Part shown: positions 7,513 through 15,451 of the stretch, piece after piece
Layout of the letters: each line of letters starts with the position of its first letter
How positions within the stretch are numbered: the first letter of the stretch is position 1
Source: SZAS-18 sp038322235
Lineage (GTDB): Bacteria > Verrucomicrobiota > Verrucomicrobiia > Chthoniobacterales > SZAS-18
NCBI GenBank assembly: GCA_038322235.1
Contig: JBBQFQ010000015.1
Span: forward strand, 29,247-93,246
Length of the DNA: 64,000 bases
Direction: 5' to 3'
The notes under the pieces: model-generated
Told to the model about the DNA's origin: nothing
The model's database searches: none
The model's input: the letters and a program-made list of their open reading frames with translations, nothing else
Made by a program: the position numbers and the translations under genes

Positions 7513-9228
7513 ATGTTGATCTCCCTGCGCATCAAAAACCTCGCGCTGGTGGAAGACCTCACTTGGGAGATTTCGCCGGGGTTCGTGGCGGTGACCGGAG
7601 AAACCGGGGCAGGGAAGTCGGTGATTCTCGGGGCCCTGAAACTCCTGCTTGGTGAAAGAGCGGACAAATCGTTGATCCGGACCGGAGCGGAGGCATGCAC
7701 GGTTGAGGGCGTCTTCGACCTGCCCGATGCCGCTGAGTGCAACGAGCGGCTTGGGGAGCTCGGGCTCGAGCCGTGCGAAGATGGCCAGCTGCTCGTGAAG
7801 CGGACGTTCACCCAGGCGGGTGTGAACAAGCAGTTCGTCAACGGCTCTCCCGCCACTCTCGCGGTTTTGAAGAGTGTCGTGGGCGGGATGGTGGACCTCC
7901 ACGGCCCCCATGATCATCAATCGCTCCTCGCCCCGGAGAAACAGCTTTTGCTCCTCGACGCCTTCGCCCGCGCGACGGCCGCTCGGGCGGAATATGAGGA
8001 GCAGTTTCGGGCTCTCCAATCGCTCAAAGCGGCGATCGGGGACCTGAACGCCGCCGAAGGCTCCCTCGAACGGGAACTCGATCTGCTTCGGCATCAGGCC
8101 GGAGAAATCCGCGAGGCGGACCCCCAACCAGGCGAGGACACCGACGTCGCGGCCCGCTACGCCATCGCCGCGAATGGAAAGCGACTCATCGAGCTGGCCG
8201 CGGGCTCCGCCGCGGAATTGAGCGAAAGCGAGCCTCCGATCCTTGGTCGTCTGGCCGAGACGGGTCGGCAACTGCGCGAGCTGGCGCGGCTCGATCCCGC
8301 CGGCGGGGCCGCCTTCCAGCAGTCCTTCGACGCCGCGGTCGGGGAATTGGAGGAACTCGCGCGTCAGCTCGCGCGGTACGCCGAGCGGTTAGAGGTCGAC
8401 CCAGCTCAACTTGCCGTGCTGGAGGAACGTCACACGCTCCTTCTCGCGTTGAAGCGAAAGTACGGCGGCGAGATTGAGTCCGTCCTGGAATTCGCGGAGA
8501 CAGCGGAAGCGCGTCTCAGCCGGATCGAGCACCGCGGCGCGGAACTGGAGCGCCTGGAGCGCGAGCGAAGCGCTGCGGAGGCGGAGCTGATGCGCCGGGG
8601 AAGGAAGCTTTCGACCCTCCGGCGGAAGGCCGCGGGCCCTCTCTCCACGGCGGTGGCGTCGCAGTTACGGGATCTCGGCTTTAAGAAATCGGAATTCGAA
8701 ATTCGTCTGGTTTCTCTCGAGGTTCCGGGCGCGAGCGGGCTCGAGACCGTCGAGTTTACGTTCGCCCCGCGTTGGGGCGGATTTGAAACGGCGGAGTTTC
8801 TTTTCGCGCCGAATCCCGGCGAGCCAGCCAAACCCCTGCGCAGCATTGCATCGAGCGGAGAGATTTCCCGCGTCATGCTCGCGGTGAAGAGCACCCTCGC
8901 GGAACACGACTCCGTCGCGCTGCTCGTGTTTGACGAAATCGACGCGAACGTCGGCGGCGAAATCGCCGGGAAGGTGGGCGCCAGGATGAAGGATCTTGGG
9001 CGCGGCCGGCAGGTCCTCTGCATTACCCACCTCCCGCAGGTGGCGGCGCACGCCGCGACGCACTTCGTCGTGGAGAAGTCCTTCGAGGGCGAGCGCACGT
9101 TCTCGCGGCTCCGCCCGGTCAGCGGCCCGGCACGCGTGAAGGAGATCGCGCGGATGCTCGGCGGCGAAAACACCCCTTCCCTCGCGCTCGCGAACGAATT
9201 GCTCGAGGCGAGCCGGACGCAAGGCTGA
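7513..9228 (+). CDS. recN: DNA repair ATPase RecN
   Basis: 571 residues from the ATG at 7513, where MLISLRIKNLALVEDLTW matches RecN N-termini; an upstream in-frame start falls in the repeat array. Walker A is GETGAGKS at 29-36. A central coiled coil spans ~150-370. The ABC signature region (SSGEISRVMLAVKS) and Walker B (LLVFDEIDANVGG) lie near the C-terminus, followed by a switch histidine (CITHLPQVAAHA). RecN is an SMC-like protein that acts at DNA double-strand breaks. Its length is normal for the family. Just before the C-terminal ATPase half, the phrases EFTFAPRWGGFETAEFLFAP read like a small internal duplication. Confidence 0.95.
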   Translation: MLISLRIKNLALVEDLTWEISPGFVAVTGETGAGKSVILGALKLLLGERADKSLIRTGAEACTVEGVFDLPDAAECNERLGELGLEPCEDGQLLVKRTFTQAGVNKQFVNGSPATLAVLKSVVGGMVDLHGPHDHQSLLAPEKQLLLLDAFARATAARAEYEEQFRALQSLKAAIGDLNAAEGSLERELDLLRHQAGEIREADPQPGEDTDVAARYAIAANGKRLIELAAGSAAELSESEPPILGRLAETGRQLRELARLDPAGGAAFQQSFDAAVGELEELARQLARYAERLEVDPAQLAVLEERHTLLLALKRKYGGEIESVLEFAETAEARLSRIEHRGAELERLERERSAAEAELMRRGRKLSTLRRKAAGPLSTAVASQLRDLGFKKSEFEIRLVSLEVPGASGLETVEFTFAPRWGGFETAEFLFAPNPGEPAKPLRSIASSGEISRVMLAVKSTLAEHDSVALLVFDEIDANVGGEIAGKVGARMKDLGRGRQVLCITHLPQVAAHAATHFVVEKSFEGERTFSRLRPVSGPARVKEIARMLGGENTPSLALANELLEASRTQG

Positions 9229-9280
9229 CGAAACCCTTGTCATCCTACGGCGGTCGCTTGATGGGATCGTAGAAACGCAA

Positions 9281-9308
9281 AAGACCCCGCGGTTGCCCGC
9301 GGGGTCTT
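9281..9308 (-). terminator. Rho-independent terminator of the porin gene
   Basis: A perfect 12-bp stem, AAGACCCCGCGG (9281-9292) with CCGCGGGGTCTT (9297-9308), encloses a TTGC loop. Read on the minus strand it is followed by TTTTGCGTTT, so it best serves the porin, though it can also block readthrough from recN. Confidence 0.9.
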
Positions 9309-9343
9309 GAGAAAGACGGACTTGAATCGGTTTGAGCGGCTCC

Positions 9344-10885
9344 TTAGAAGGAGGCGTTCAGCTCGACCTGGATCATCTGGTTGGCATTCGTGTTCGCGAC
9401 CGGGAGGGTCGTGACCGACGTGTTCAAGCCGGTCACAGCAAAGGCGTTTCCTCCCGTTCCCGGGATCTGGTTGATCGGCAAAGCGACGGTCCCGGTGGTA
9501 ACCACCGAGCTACGGAGGTTGCTGCGGATGTTGTAGCCGGCGTAGTAGTTGACGTTACCGGTGAGCCAGTTGGTGAAGCGATAGCCCGCCGAGATCTTGA
9601 CGCCCCGGAAGTTGAGCTGGCTGAGACCCCAGTTCGGATCGTTCAGATTGGGATCAGCCGCGTTGAGGCCCATGTGGCGGTAATCCGCCGCAACGGTCCA
9701 ATCGCCCTTCTTGGCAAGATTGCCGAAGCGCATGCCCACGACGAGTGCAGCGTTGTCGCTGAAGTCCGTAGCGCGGATGCCGTAGGTCTTCTTCGCGCGG
9801 TCCGAGCCGAGGAAGTTGTAGCCGAATTCGGCATACGGCTTGACCGCCAGACCGGCGAACTTGAAGTTCGCTTCCACCGGCAGCGTGAACAGAGCGAGGT
9901 TGTCCTGGCTATGCTTGCCGGACACCTGCAAGACGCCCTGCGCGTTCACATACGGCGGGGAAACAAAGCCGGCCGAATTCGAGCCGATGCCGGGTGAATT
10001 GCCGCCGGGGAATCCCGCCGCATTCGTAGCGGCACCGTTCCCGTTCGCCGTGCCAGTCGCGTAGATGGAGAACATCGGAGCGATCTTGAAGTCCCAGTCG
10101 TTGGATGGCTTCACCGTGAAGATCGCCTGACCAGCGAACCAGAAGACGTCGCGATTGCCCGCGTTTGCCGTATTGTTTTCGACGTTATCGGCGAAGATGT
10201 ACTGACCGAGGATGATCTCCATCTTGGCGGTGGAACTCAGATCGGTCGTGAACTTCTCCGTCAAACCGGTGAGGCGGATGTCGGTCTTGTCGTAGATGAA
10301 GTCATCGACGGTCCAGAAGTGGAACTCCTGTTTACCACCGATGATCTGGAGCGTCTTCGGGATGACATTCCAGCCGAGGTAGGCCTTGTCGATGAAGATC
10401 TGGTGCTTTCCGAAGCCGTTCGCGATCGTCGCCGTGGTGCCGTCATTCCCGTAGTTGTCGCCGCTCGCGAGGCTGAAACCGATGAACATGTTGTCGGTCA
10501 TCGTGTACTCGAAATTGATGCGCAGGCGGTAGCGCGTCGGGCGCGACTGCTGCGTGGTGCGATCGAGGTTCGCGGCTGCACCGTCACGAGCCACTGGGCC
10601 AGCTTGCGGCTCGGACTGCTGGAACTGGTAGCGAAGGCGGAAATCACCACTGATCGTGAGTTCCTTTACTTCCTTGCTCTTAGCGCGGAGAAACGTGGGG
10701 ACCTCGGTCGCCTTGACGCCTTTGCCCTTGTCGTCACCCTGCATGACGTTGAGTTCGCGCTCGAGCGCGGCGACACGGGCTTCGAGGGCCTTGTCGTATG
10801 GATCAGCCGCCGTCGCCGTGAATACGCCAGCGAATACGCCAGCGGCTGCGAGGAGACCAACCTGCGGGAGGAGATTGTGTTTCAT
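9344..10885 (-). CDS. Putative outer-membrane porin
   Basis: 513 residues from the ATG at 10885, preceded by AAGGA eight bases upstream; a longer in-frame start at 11017 would precede the signal peptide. The signal peptide is ~1-28 (FTATAADP). A short coiled-coil segment follows (ALEARVAALERELNVM), as in porins tethered near the cell wall. The rest has alternating beta strands such as SGDFRLRYQFQQ, YRLRINFEYTMTDNMFIGF and ISAGYRFTNWLTGNVNYYAGY, and ends in a C-terminal Phe (VELNASF), typical of beta-barrels inserted by BamA. Transported solute unknown. The strong terminator and ribosome site suggest high expression. Confidence 0.85.
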   Translation of the reverse strand: MKHNLLPQVGLLAAAGVFAGVFTATAADPYDKALEARVAALERELNVMQGDDKGKGVKATEVPTFLRAKSKEVKELTISGDFRLRYQFQQSEPQAGPVARDGAAANLDRTTQQSRPTRYRLRINFEYTMTDNMFIGFSLASGDNYGNDGTTATIANGFGKHQIFIDKAYLGWNVIPKTLQIIGGKQEFHFWTVDDFIYDKTDIRLTGLTEKFTTDLSSTAKMEIILGQYIFADNVENNTANAGNRDVFWFAGQAIFTVKPSNDWDFKIAPMFSIYATGTANGNGAATNAAGFPGGNSPGIGSNSAGFVSPPYVNAQGVLQVSGKHSQDNLALFTLPVEANFKFAGLAVKPYAEFGYNFLGSDRAKKTYGIRATDFSDNAALVVGMRFGNLAKKGDWTVAADYRHMGLNAADPNLNDPNWGLSQLNFRGVKISAGYRFTNWLTGNVNYYAGYNIRSNLRSSVVTTGTVALPINQIPGTGGNAFAVTGLNTSVTTLPVANTNANQMIQVELNASF

Positions 10886-11070
10886 CTCTGATTCCTTAGA
10901 TGGATGGATTGGTGGGGTTACGGTTAACTGCTGCGAGCCGTTTTGTGAGACGAACCGCGAGCGGATACAAGCAATTAATCGAATGAATGCAAAAAATCTT
11001 CGAGAATATTTGAACATTTCGTCACTCGGTAAGTCATGGGTGCCTTTCCCAGCGTAAATCGCTCTCCCTG
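10886..11070 (-). promoter_or_regulatory. Upstream region of the porin gene
   Basis: This holds no gene. The stretch ~10965-11015 is much more A/T-rich than its surroundings, as expected for a promoter of the minus-strand porin, and a Shine-Dalgarno AAGGA lies before 10885. Exact -35/-10 boxes could not be assigned. Confidence 0.4.
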
Positions 11071-11074
11071 ACGA

Positions 11075-11104
11075 GGGTTGAACTTCCTCAAAAGCGGGTT
11101 GAAC
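11075..11104. repeat. Direct repeat GGGTTGAAC, 21-bp spacing, with a small palindrome
   Basis: GGGTTGAAC occurs at 11075-11083 and 11096-11104, exactly two helical turns apart. The second copy is part of the palindrome CGGGGTTCAACCCG. Read on the minus strand it is followed by TTTT, and on the plus strand by ATTTTT, so it may end transcription of the respiratory operon. It could equally be a protein-binding site. Confidence 0.4.
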
Positions 11105-11185
11105 CCCGGATTTTTCGCATCATGAATCGCGCCATCGCACGATTCGCCTCCCGCTCGGCGCCTCGACGGACGCCCGAGTGACTCG

Positions 11186-11665
11186 TCACCGAGCCTGCGC
11201 TAGGATCGCAACCTGCCCCGGGGGGCGCCGATTCTTGAGCTGATCGGACGGAAACCACTTGTAGAGCATGAGATAAACGATCACCCCCGTCACCGAGACG
11301 TACAGCCAGATGGGCATCGTCCAGCGACCGAGGGCTCGGTGGCGCTCGAATCGCTGCCGGATCGCGGCCGTGACGGTCATGATCACGAGTGGGACCGTCG
11401 TGATCGCCAGGATGACGTGCGTCAGAAGGATCCCGTAATAGATCCATTTCGCCGGACCGGGATGCGTGAAACGCACGGTTAAGACGTTGAAATGGTAGAT
11501 CAGGTAGCACGTCAGGAACGCCGTCGAGGTGAGCAGCGCCGAAACCATGCAAATGATGTGCGCCGACTTCCGTTCCGAGCGGATGAAGATCCACCCCGCT
11601 GCAATAAAAACCGCGCTCGCCGCGTTGAGCGACGCATTCAAGGCGGGAAACTCTTCAATTGTCAT
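11186..11665 (-). CDS. DUF420 membrane protein, CtaM-like oxidase assembly factor
   Basis: 159 residues with about five membrane segments. The family pattern is visible in FPALNASLNAASAVFIAAGW, the ICMVSALLTSTAFLTCYLIYH block, and RHRALGRWTMPIWLYVSVTG. DUF420 includes CtaM/YozB, needed for maturation of aa3-type oxidase in Gram-positive bacteria. As last gene of an operon with ctaA, ctaB, ctaC, ctaD, ctaE and sco, the same role is a fair inference. It starts 16 bp after the preceding small gene. Confidence 0.85.
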   Translation of the reverse strand: MTIEEFPALNASLNAASAVFIAAGWIFIRSERKSAHIICMVSALLTSTAFLTCYLIYHFNVLTVRFTHPGPAKWIYYGILLTHVILAITTVPLVIMTVTAAIRQRFERHRALGRWTMPIWLYVSVTGVIVYLMLYKWFPSDQLKNRRPPGQVAILAQAR

Positions 11666-11681
11666 TCCGGCGGCCCGTGTC

Positions 11682-11936
11682 TCAGGCCCCTGCGCCCACG
11701 GCGGCGCGAGCGCGCTCGGCTTCGATCTGGCGAACCTGACGAACGCCCAAGATGATCATGCCCAGCACCAGAAGCATGGGGAATGCGATCATGAAGTAAA
11801 TGCTGATGCCGAACGCCTCGCCGATCGCGTTCGGGGTCCCGTTATCCTGAGAGACCGATTTACACCCTTCACAGGCGGCCGCCAGCGACGGCAGGGTGAC
11901 AGCGACGAGGGCTGCGAAGGGCGCGATCCGTTTCAT
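11682..11936 (-). CDS. Small exported membrane protein of the oxidase operon
   Basis: 84 residues. A signal-like N-terminus ends ...LAAACEGCKS, followed by a second hydrophobic helix (SIYFMIAFPMLLVLGMIILG) and a charged tail. The CxxC pair directly after the hydrophobic stretch could bind metal or form a disulfide; a lipoprotein cysteine at AAAC is also possible. It is tightly packed between sco and the DUF420 gene (gaps of 19 and 16 bp), so a role in copper delivery or oxidase assembly is plausible. I do not recognise a named family. Confidence 0.7.
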   Translation of the reverse strand: MKRIAPFAALVAVTLPSLAAACEGCKSVSQDNGTPNAIGEAFGISIYFMIAFPMLLVLGMIILGVRQVRQIEAERARAAVGAGA

Positions 11937-11955
11937 AGGCGTGAGAGCTCAAATG

Positions 11956-12642
11956 TCACTGCGCCGGCTGTTCGCGCAACAAACTCCCGATGTCTCCCAA
12001 TAATTTTTGCACGGCCTCGAGGCTGGTCGCGTCGTAATAGCCCCGGATCTGCCCCCGTCGGTCGACGAGCGCCATTTTTGTGCTGTGGACGAATTCGCCC
12101 TCCTTCAGGACTTCGCGGCCGCTTTCCTTGTCGGTAATGCCAAGGAGAAATGCCTTGTGAGCCAGGTCGTAAATCGTCTTCTTCTCCCCCGTCAGGAAGA
12201 GCCATTTGTCCGGCAAGGCTTTGAAGCGATCCGCGTATCGCCGCAGCACCTCGGGGGTGTCGTACTCGGGCCAGACCGTGTACGTGACGAGTCTCACGTC
12301 ACTTGAGCGTTTTATCTCCTGCTGCAGCTCGAAAAACTTGGCGCTCATCTGCGGACACGGGCCGGGGCAGGTGGTGAAGATGAAGTCCGCCACCCAGATC
12401 TTTCCATTCAACTCCGCGGAATTGAACTGCCTTCCGCTCCGTTCCGTCAGCGTGAACGCGGGAACCGTGTTGAATCGGTCCAACGAGCCCGTATCGCGCC
12501 GCATCGCCGCAGTCCACTGCTGCCGCGCAAACGCCGCGAACAGTCCGACAATGACGACGACGAGCGTCGCCCACAGCACGGCCCGAAGGGTCGAGCTACC
12601 GCCCGGCGGCCGGGACGGCGCAGGCTCAGGCTGCCCGTTCAC
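11956..12642 (-). CDS. SCO1/SenC copper chaperone
   Basis: 228 residues from the GTG at 12642, which overlaps the ctaE stop as GTGA. A single N-terminal membrane anchor (~19-40) precedes a thioredoxin-like SCO domain. The copper site is complete: C92 and C96 in TTCPGPCPQMS, and H186 in FVHSTKMALVDRRG. SCO proteins load the CuA site of cytochrome oxidase subunit II, here encoded upstream in the same operon as ctaC. Confidence 0.93.
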   Translation of the reverse strand: MNGQPEPAPSRPPGGSSTLRAVLWATLVVVIVGLFAAFARQQWTAAMRRDTGSLDRFNTVPAFTLTERSGRQFNSAELNGKIWVADFIFTTCPGPCPQMSAKFFELQQEIKRSSDVRLVTYTVWPEYDTPEVLRRYADRFKALPDKWLFLTGEKKTIYDLAHKAFLLGITDKESGREVLKEGEFVHSTKMALVDRRGQIRGYYDATSLEAVQKLLGDIGSLLREQPAQ

Positions 12643-13244
12643 CACAGATAGATGATCGTGAAGACGAGGATCCAGACGATGTCGACGAAGTGCCAATAAA
12701 ACGAGGCACACATCAGAAAGTTGTGATTTGAGCCGTCAAACTTACCGAGCAGCGACAGAACCCACGAAGCGATGAGCAACAGCACGCCGATAAACACGTG
12801 CAGACCGTGGAAGCCCGTCAGAACGAAGAAATTGGAGGCATACGTGCCCATCGTATTGAACCACATCCCCTCGTGCTTGAGATGCATCCACTCATTCGCT
12901 TGATTCGCGAGGAAGAGCGACCCGAGCACGATCGTCAGAAAGAGCGCCCAAGTGCCGCGCTTTCCCTTGGCGACCAGCGTATCGGCCCAATGGCAGGTTC
13001 CACTGCTGGCAACCAGAACGATCGTCGCAATGAAGGTTTCCCTCACCGGAAGCTTGACGAAACCAGTCGGAAAATACGCCTCACCCTGGCTCACCCGAAG
13101 GACAATGTACGCGCCGATCAGGCCAGCGAAAAGCATCGCTTCCGAAGCGAGAAAGGTGAGCATGCCGAAGCGCACAATCGACCTCGGAGCGATCGGCGTG
13201 AGGCCACGGGTATCGGCAATCTGGGCAGTAGCGGAGGCAGACAT
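12639..13244 (-). CDS. ctaE: Cytochrome c oxidase subunit III
   Basis: 201 residues from the ATG at 13244; an in-frame TTG two codons earlier is less likely. It has five or more membrane helices, with family blocks RFGMLTFLASEAMLFAGLIG, FFVLTGFHGLHVFIGV and a C-terminal ASFYWHFVDIVWILVFTIIY. It is the short, five-helix form of subunit III. It stabilises the catalytic core of the aa3-type oxidase; it is separated from ctaC and ctaD by ctaA, ctaB and a small gene. Confidence 0.94.
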   Translation of the reverse strand: MSASATAQIADTRGLTPIAPRSIVRFGMLTFLASEAMLFAGLIGAYIVLRVSQGEAYFPTGFVKLPVRETFIATIVLVASSGTCHWADTLVAKGKRGTWALFLTIVLGSLFLANQANEWMHLKHEGMWFNTMGTYASNFFVLTGFHGLHVFIGVLLLIASWVLSLLGKFDGSNHNFLMCASFYWHFVDIVWILVFTIIYLW

Positions 13245-13262
13245 GGTCAAATCAGCGGGTGG

Positions 13263-13382
13263 TCAGTGTCGGGGGTAATGGAATTCGAACATCCAGGCAA
13301 GAACGACGGTGGCCCAAAGCAGGGCGAGCAGGAAAAGTCGCACCATCAGGCGCATGTTTGCTTCGCGGGTCTTGGAATCCAT
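13263..13382 (-). CDS. 39-residue single-span membrane protein of the oxidase operon
   Basis: This is a very small gene: ATG at 13382, stop at 13263, sitting 28 bp after ctaB and 18 bp before ctaE. The product has a polar N-terminus (MDSKTREANMR) and one membrane helix (LFLLALLWATVVLAWMFEF). Its place and size resemble small accessory subunits of haem-copper oxidases, but no family is recognised. The frame is also open upstream into ctaB, where the translated composition looks like a shadow, so the ATG at 13382 is preferred. Confidence 0.6.
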   Translation of the reverse strand: MDSKTREANMRLMVRLFLLALLWATVVLAWMFEFHYPRH

Positions 13383-13410
13383 TTTCACGATGAGATGATG
13401 GGTGGTCAGG

Positions 13411-14379
13411 TCAGTGGCGCTTGAACAGCGCGAGACTCCCGAGCAGCAGGGGCAGATAAATGATCGACGCGAGGAAGAGTGACTTAGCCCGGGCGTGCGT
13501 CGGATCGACGTGAAAGCGCAGCGCCGCGAGGGAAAACGCCGCACCGAGGAGCAGCGCCACCGGGAAGTGCCAGACCGTCGTCAATCCAACCAGCGCAGGC
13601 GCCATTCCAAGTAACAAGGTGATGAGCGCATAGTTTACGGACTGTCGACCGGTCGAAATCCCTTCGGGGTCGCGCGACGGCAACATGACAAAGCCAGCTT
13701 GGGCGTAGTCGTCCCGGTACATCCACGCGATCGCCAGAAAATGCGGCATTTGCCAGGCAAACATGAGCGCAAACAACAGCCACCCGCCGAAATTAACCCG
13801 GCCCGTCGCCGCCGCCCAGCCAATCAGCGGGGGAATCGCTCCGGGCACGGCTCCGACCAGGGTGTTGAGGGTCGTCCGGCGCTTCAGCGGAGTGTAAACC
13901 AACAGATAAGTCACGATCGTCGCGGCGGCGAGCGCAGCAGCGGCAAGATTTGCGCAGACGACCAGCTCGATCATGCCAACCACGCAGAGTCCCACCCCGG
14001 CGGCGAGGGCAACGTCTGGCGAAATTCGGCCCGCGGGCAAAGGCCGCGTTCGAGTCCGGCGCATCCGGGCATCAAACTCCCGCTCCAGGTACTGATTCAA
14101 CGCGCCGGCGCCGCCGGCGCAGAGAGCAGTACCAAGAACGGTATGGAACATGAGCGCATAATCCATCGCTCCCTCCCAGCCGAGATAAAAGCCGAGCAAG
14201 GTCGTAAAAACGACGAGCATCGAGAGCCGGAGCTTGACCAGTTCGGCAAAATCGGACCGCAGCGAAGGCGTTTCGACTTCAGCACGACGCGTTTCAGAGG
14301 GCAGCAAATCCGGCACGTCCCCACCCTGCCGCAGGAGTGTGGGTTCCGAAAGACCGGCTGTCGCGGGTGTGACCTTCAT
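13411..14379 (-). CDS. ctaB: Protohaem IX farnesyltransferase (haem O synthase)
   Basis: 322 residues from the ATG at 14379, overlapping the ctaA stop as ATGA. It is a UbiA-type prenyltransferase with the first Asp-rich motif in NQYLEREFDARMRRTRTRPL, the YTPLKRRTTLNTLVGAVPGA segment and the second motif in AWMYRDDYAQAGFVMLP. It has about eight or nine membrane helices. The enzyme makes haem O from protohaem, the substrate of CtaA next door. The N-terminal ~40 residues are a non-conserved polar extension. Confidence 0.94.
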   Translation of the reverse strand: MKVTPATAGLSEPTLLRQGGDVPDLLPSETRRAEVETPSLRSDFAELVKLRLSMLVVFTTLLGFYLGWEGAMDYALMFHTVLGTALCAGGAGALNQYLEREFDARMRRTRTRPLPAGRISPDVALAAGVGLCVVGMIELVVCANLAAAALAAATIVTYLLVYTPLKRRTTLNTLVGAVPGAIPPLIGWAAATGRVNFGGWLLFALMFAWQMPHFLAIAWMYRDDYAQAGFVMLPSRDPEGISTGRQSVNYALITLLLGMAPALVGLTTVWHFPVALLLGAAFSLAALRFHVDPTHARAKSLFLASIIYLPLLLGSLALFKRH

Positions 14380-15404
14380 GCGGCGGCGAACTGGAGTTCG
14401 GGTTTCACGATCATTCGGTTCGGAGCGGTGTTCGCCCCCCATCGTGACAACGCCGCGACGAACAGCACGCCGGTAGCCAGTGACACCGCGCCCAAGCCCG
14501 CGTGGGCGGTGGCGATATCAGCTGACTTGTCCGTCCAGATCGTAAACATCCCCAGTGTCGCTTGGGCGAGAATGAGGATGGGCCACAAGAACGCCACGCG
14601 CCGGAGCCCGACCGGAAGCGAACTCACCCGCAAAGCGCGGAGGAAAGTCATGCCAACTCCGAAAAGCACGACAAGGGCACCGACGCGGTGGAGCATTTGG
14701 AGGACGATTTGACCCCGCGTCGTGGGTGGGAGCCGCAGATCATTCACGCGCCCTGCATTGATGGCTGCGATGGAGGCGTCATCCAGTGGAGGGAGCACCC
14801 GTCCGTAAGCCAGCGGAAAATCGCGGATCGAAAGATCGGCGTGAGCGTGCCGCATGGACGCCCCGAGGAGAAGCTGGCCGTAGATGGCGAGAACCGCGAA
14901 AACCGCGATCGAACGCAGCCAATTTCGCCCGGCGACATCTCCAAGCGCGAGCGAGCCGAGCACCTCCCACCGCTGGGAGAGCGCGAACGCGAGAAAACAG
15001 ACAAGGCAGAGGAAACCATGCGCGAGGGCCGCGTGAAAAATGCCGATTTCATCCTTGAGCCACAAGACCCGAAGGCCGCCCAAGAGACCCTGCAAAGAGA
15101 CGGCAACAACGGCAACAATCCCCAATCGCTTCAGCCACCGGCGGGGTTCACCGAACCACAGCGCGAGCGCCAGGATTACCGTGAGCAGGCCCACCCCCGA
15201 AGCGATGAGACGATGGGAGTGCTCGTGGAAAACACCGCCAGAGCTCCAGCGCGGCCACGGAAACGTGAACATGTTGTACCCGTAGGAATTCGGCCAGTCT
15301 GGAACCGCGAGGCCGGAGTCGGTGCTCGTGACCAGCCCGCCACTACAAATCAGCAGGATCACCGCGACTGCGGTGAAACATGCCAGGCGGTAGAGAGGGC
15401 GCAT
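14376..15404 (-). CDS. ctaA: Haem A synthase
   Basis: 342 residues from the ATG at 15404; an in-frame TTG at 15440 would add 12. It has eight membrane helices in two repeats. Haem-ligand histidines lie in FHEHSHRLIA, FHAALAHGF, LQMLHRVGAL and ATAHAGLGA. The N-terminal GGLVTSTDSGLAVPDWPNSY block is typical of COX15/CtaA. It oxidises the haem O methyl group to the formyl of haem A. Coupled to ctaB by a 4-bp overlap, so the two steps of haem A synthesis are made together. Confidence 0.93.
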   Translation of the reverse strand: MRPLYRLACFTAVAVILLICSGGLVTSTDSGLAVPDWPNSYGYNMFTFPWPRWSSGGVFHEHSHRLIASGVGLLTVILALALWFGEPRRWLKRLGIVAVVAVSLQGLLGGLRVLWLKDEIGIFHAALAHGFLCLVCFLAFALSQRWEVLGSLALGDVAGRNWLRSIAVFAVLAIYGQLLLGASMRHAHADLSIRDFPLAYGRVLPPLDDASIAAINAGRVNDLRLPPTTRGQIVLQMLHRVGALVVLFGVGMTFLRALRVSSLPVGLRRVAFLWPILILAQATLGMFTIWTDKSADIATAHAGLGAVSLATGVLFVAALSRWGANTAPNRMIVKPELQFAAA

Positions 15405-15451
15405 GAACGAAGGTTTCGCGCGGCCGGAAGCCGCGAGCAATGAGTGAACCG

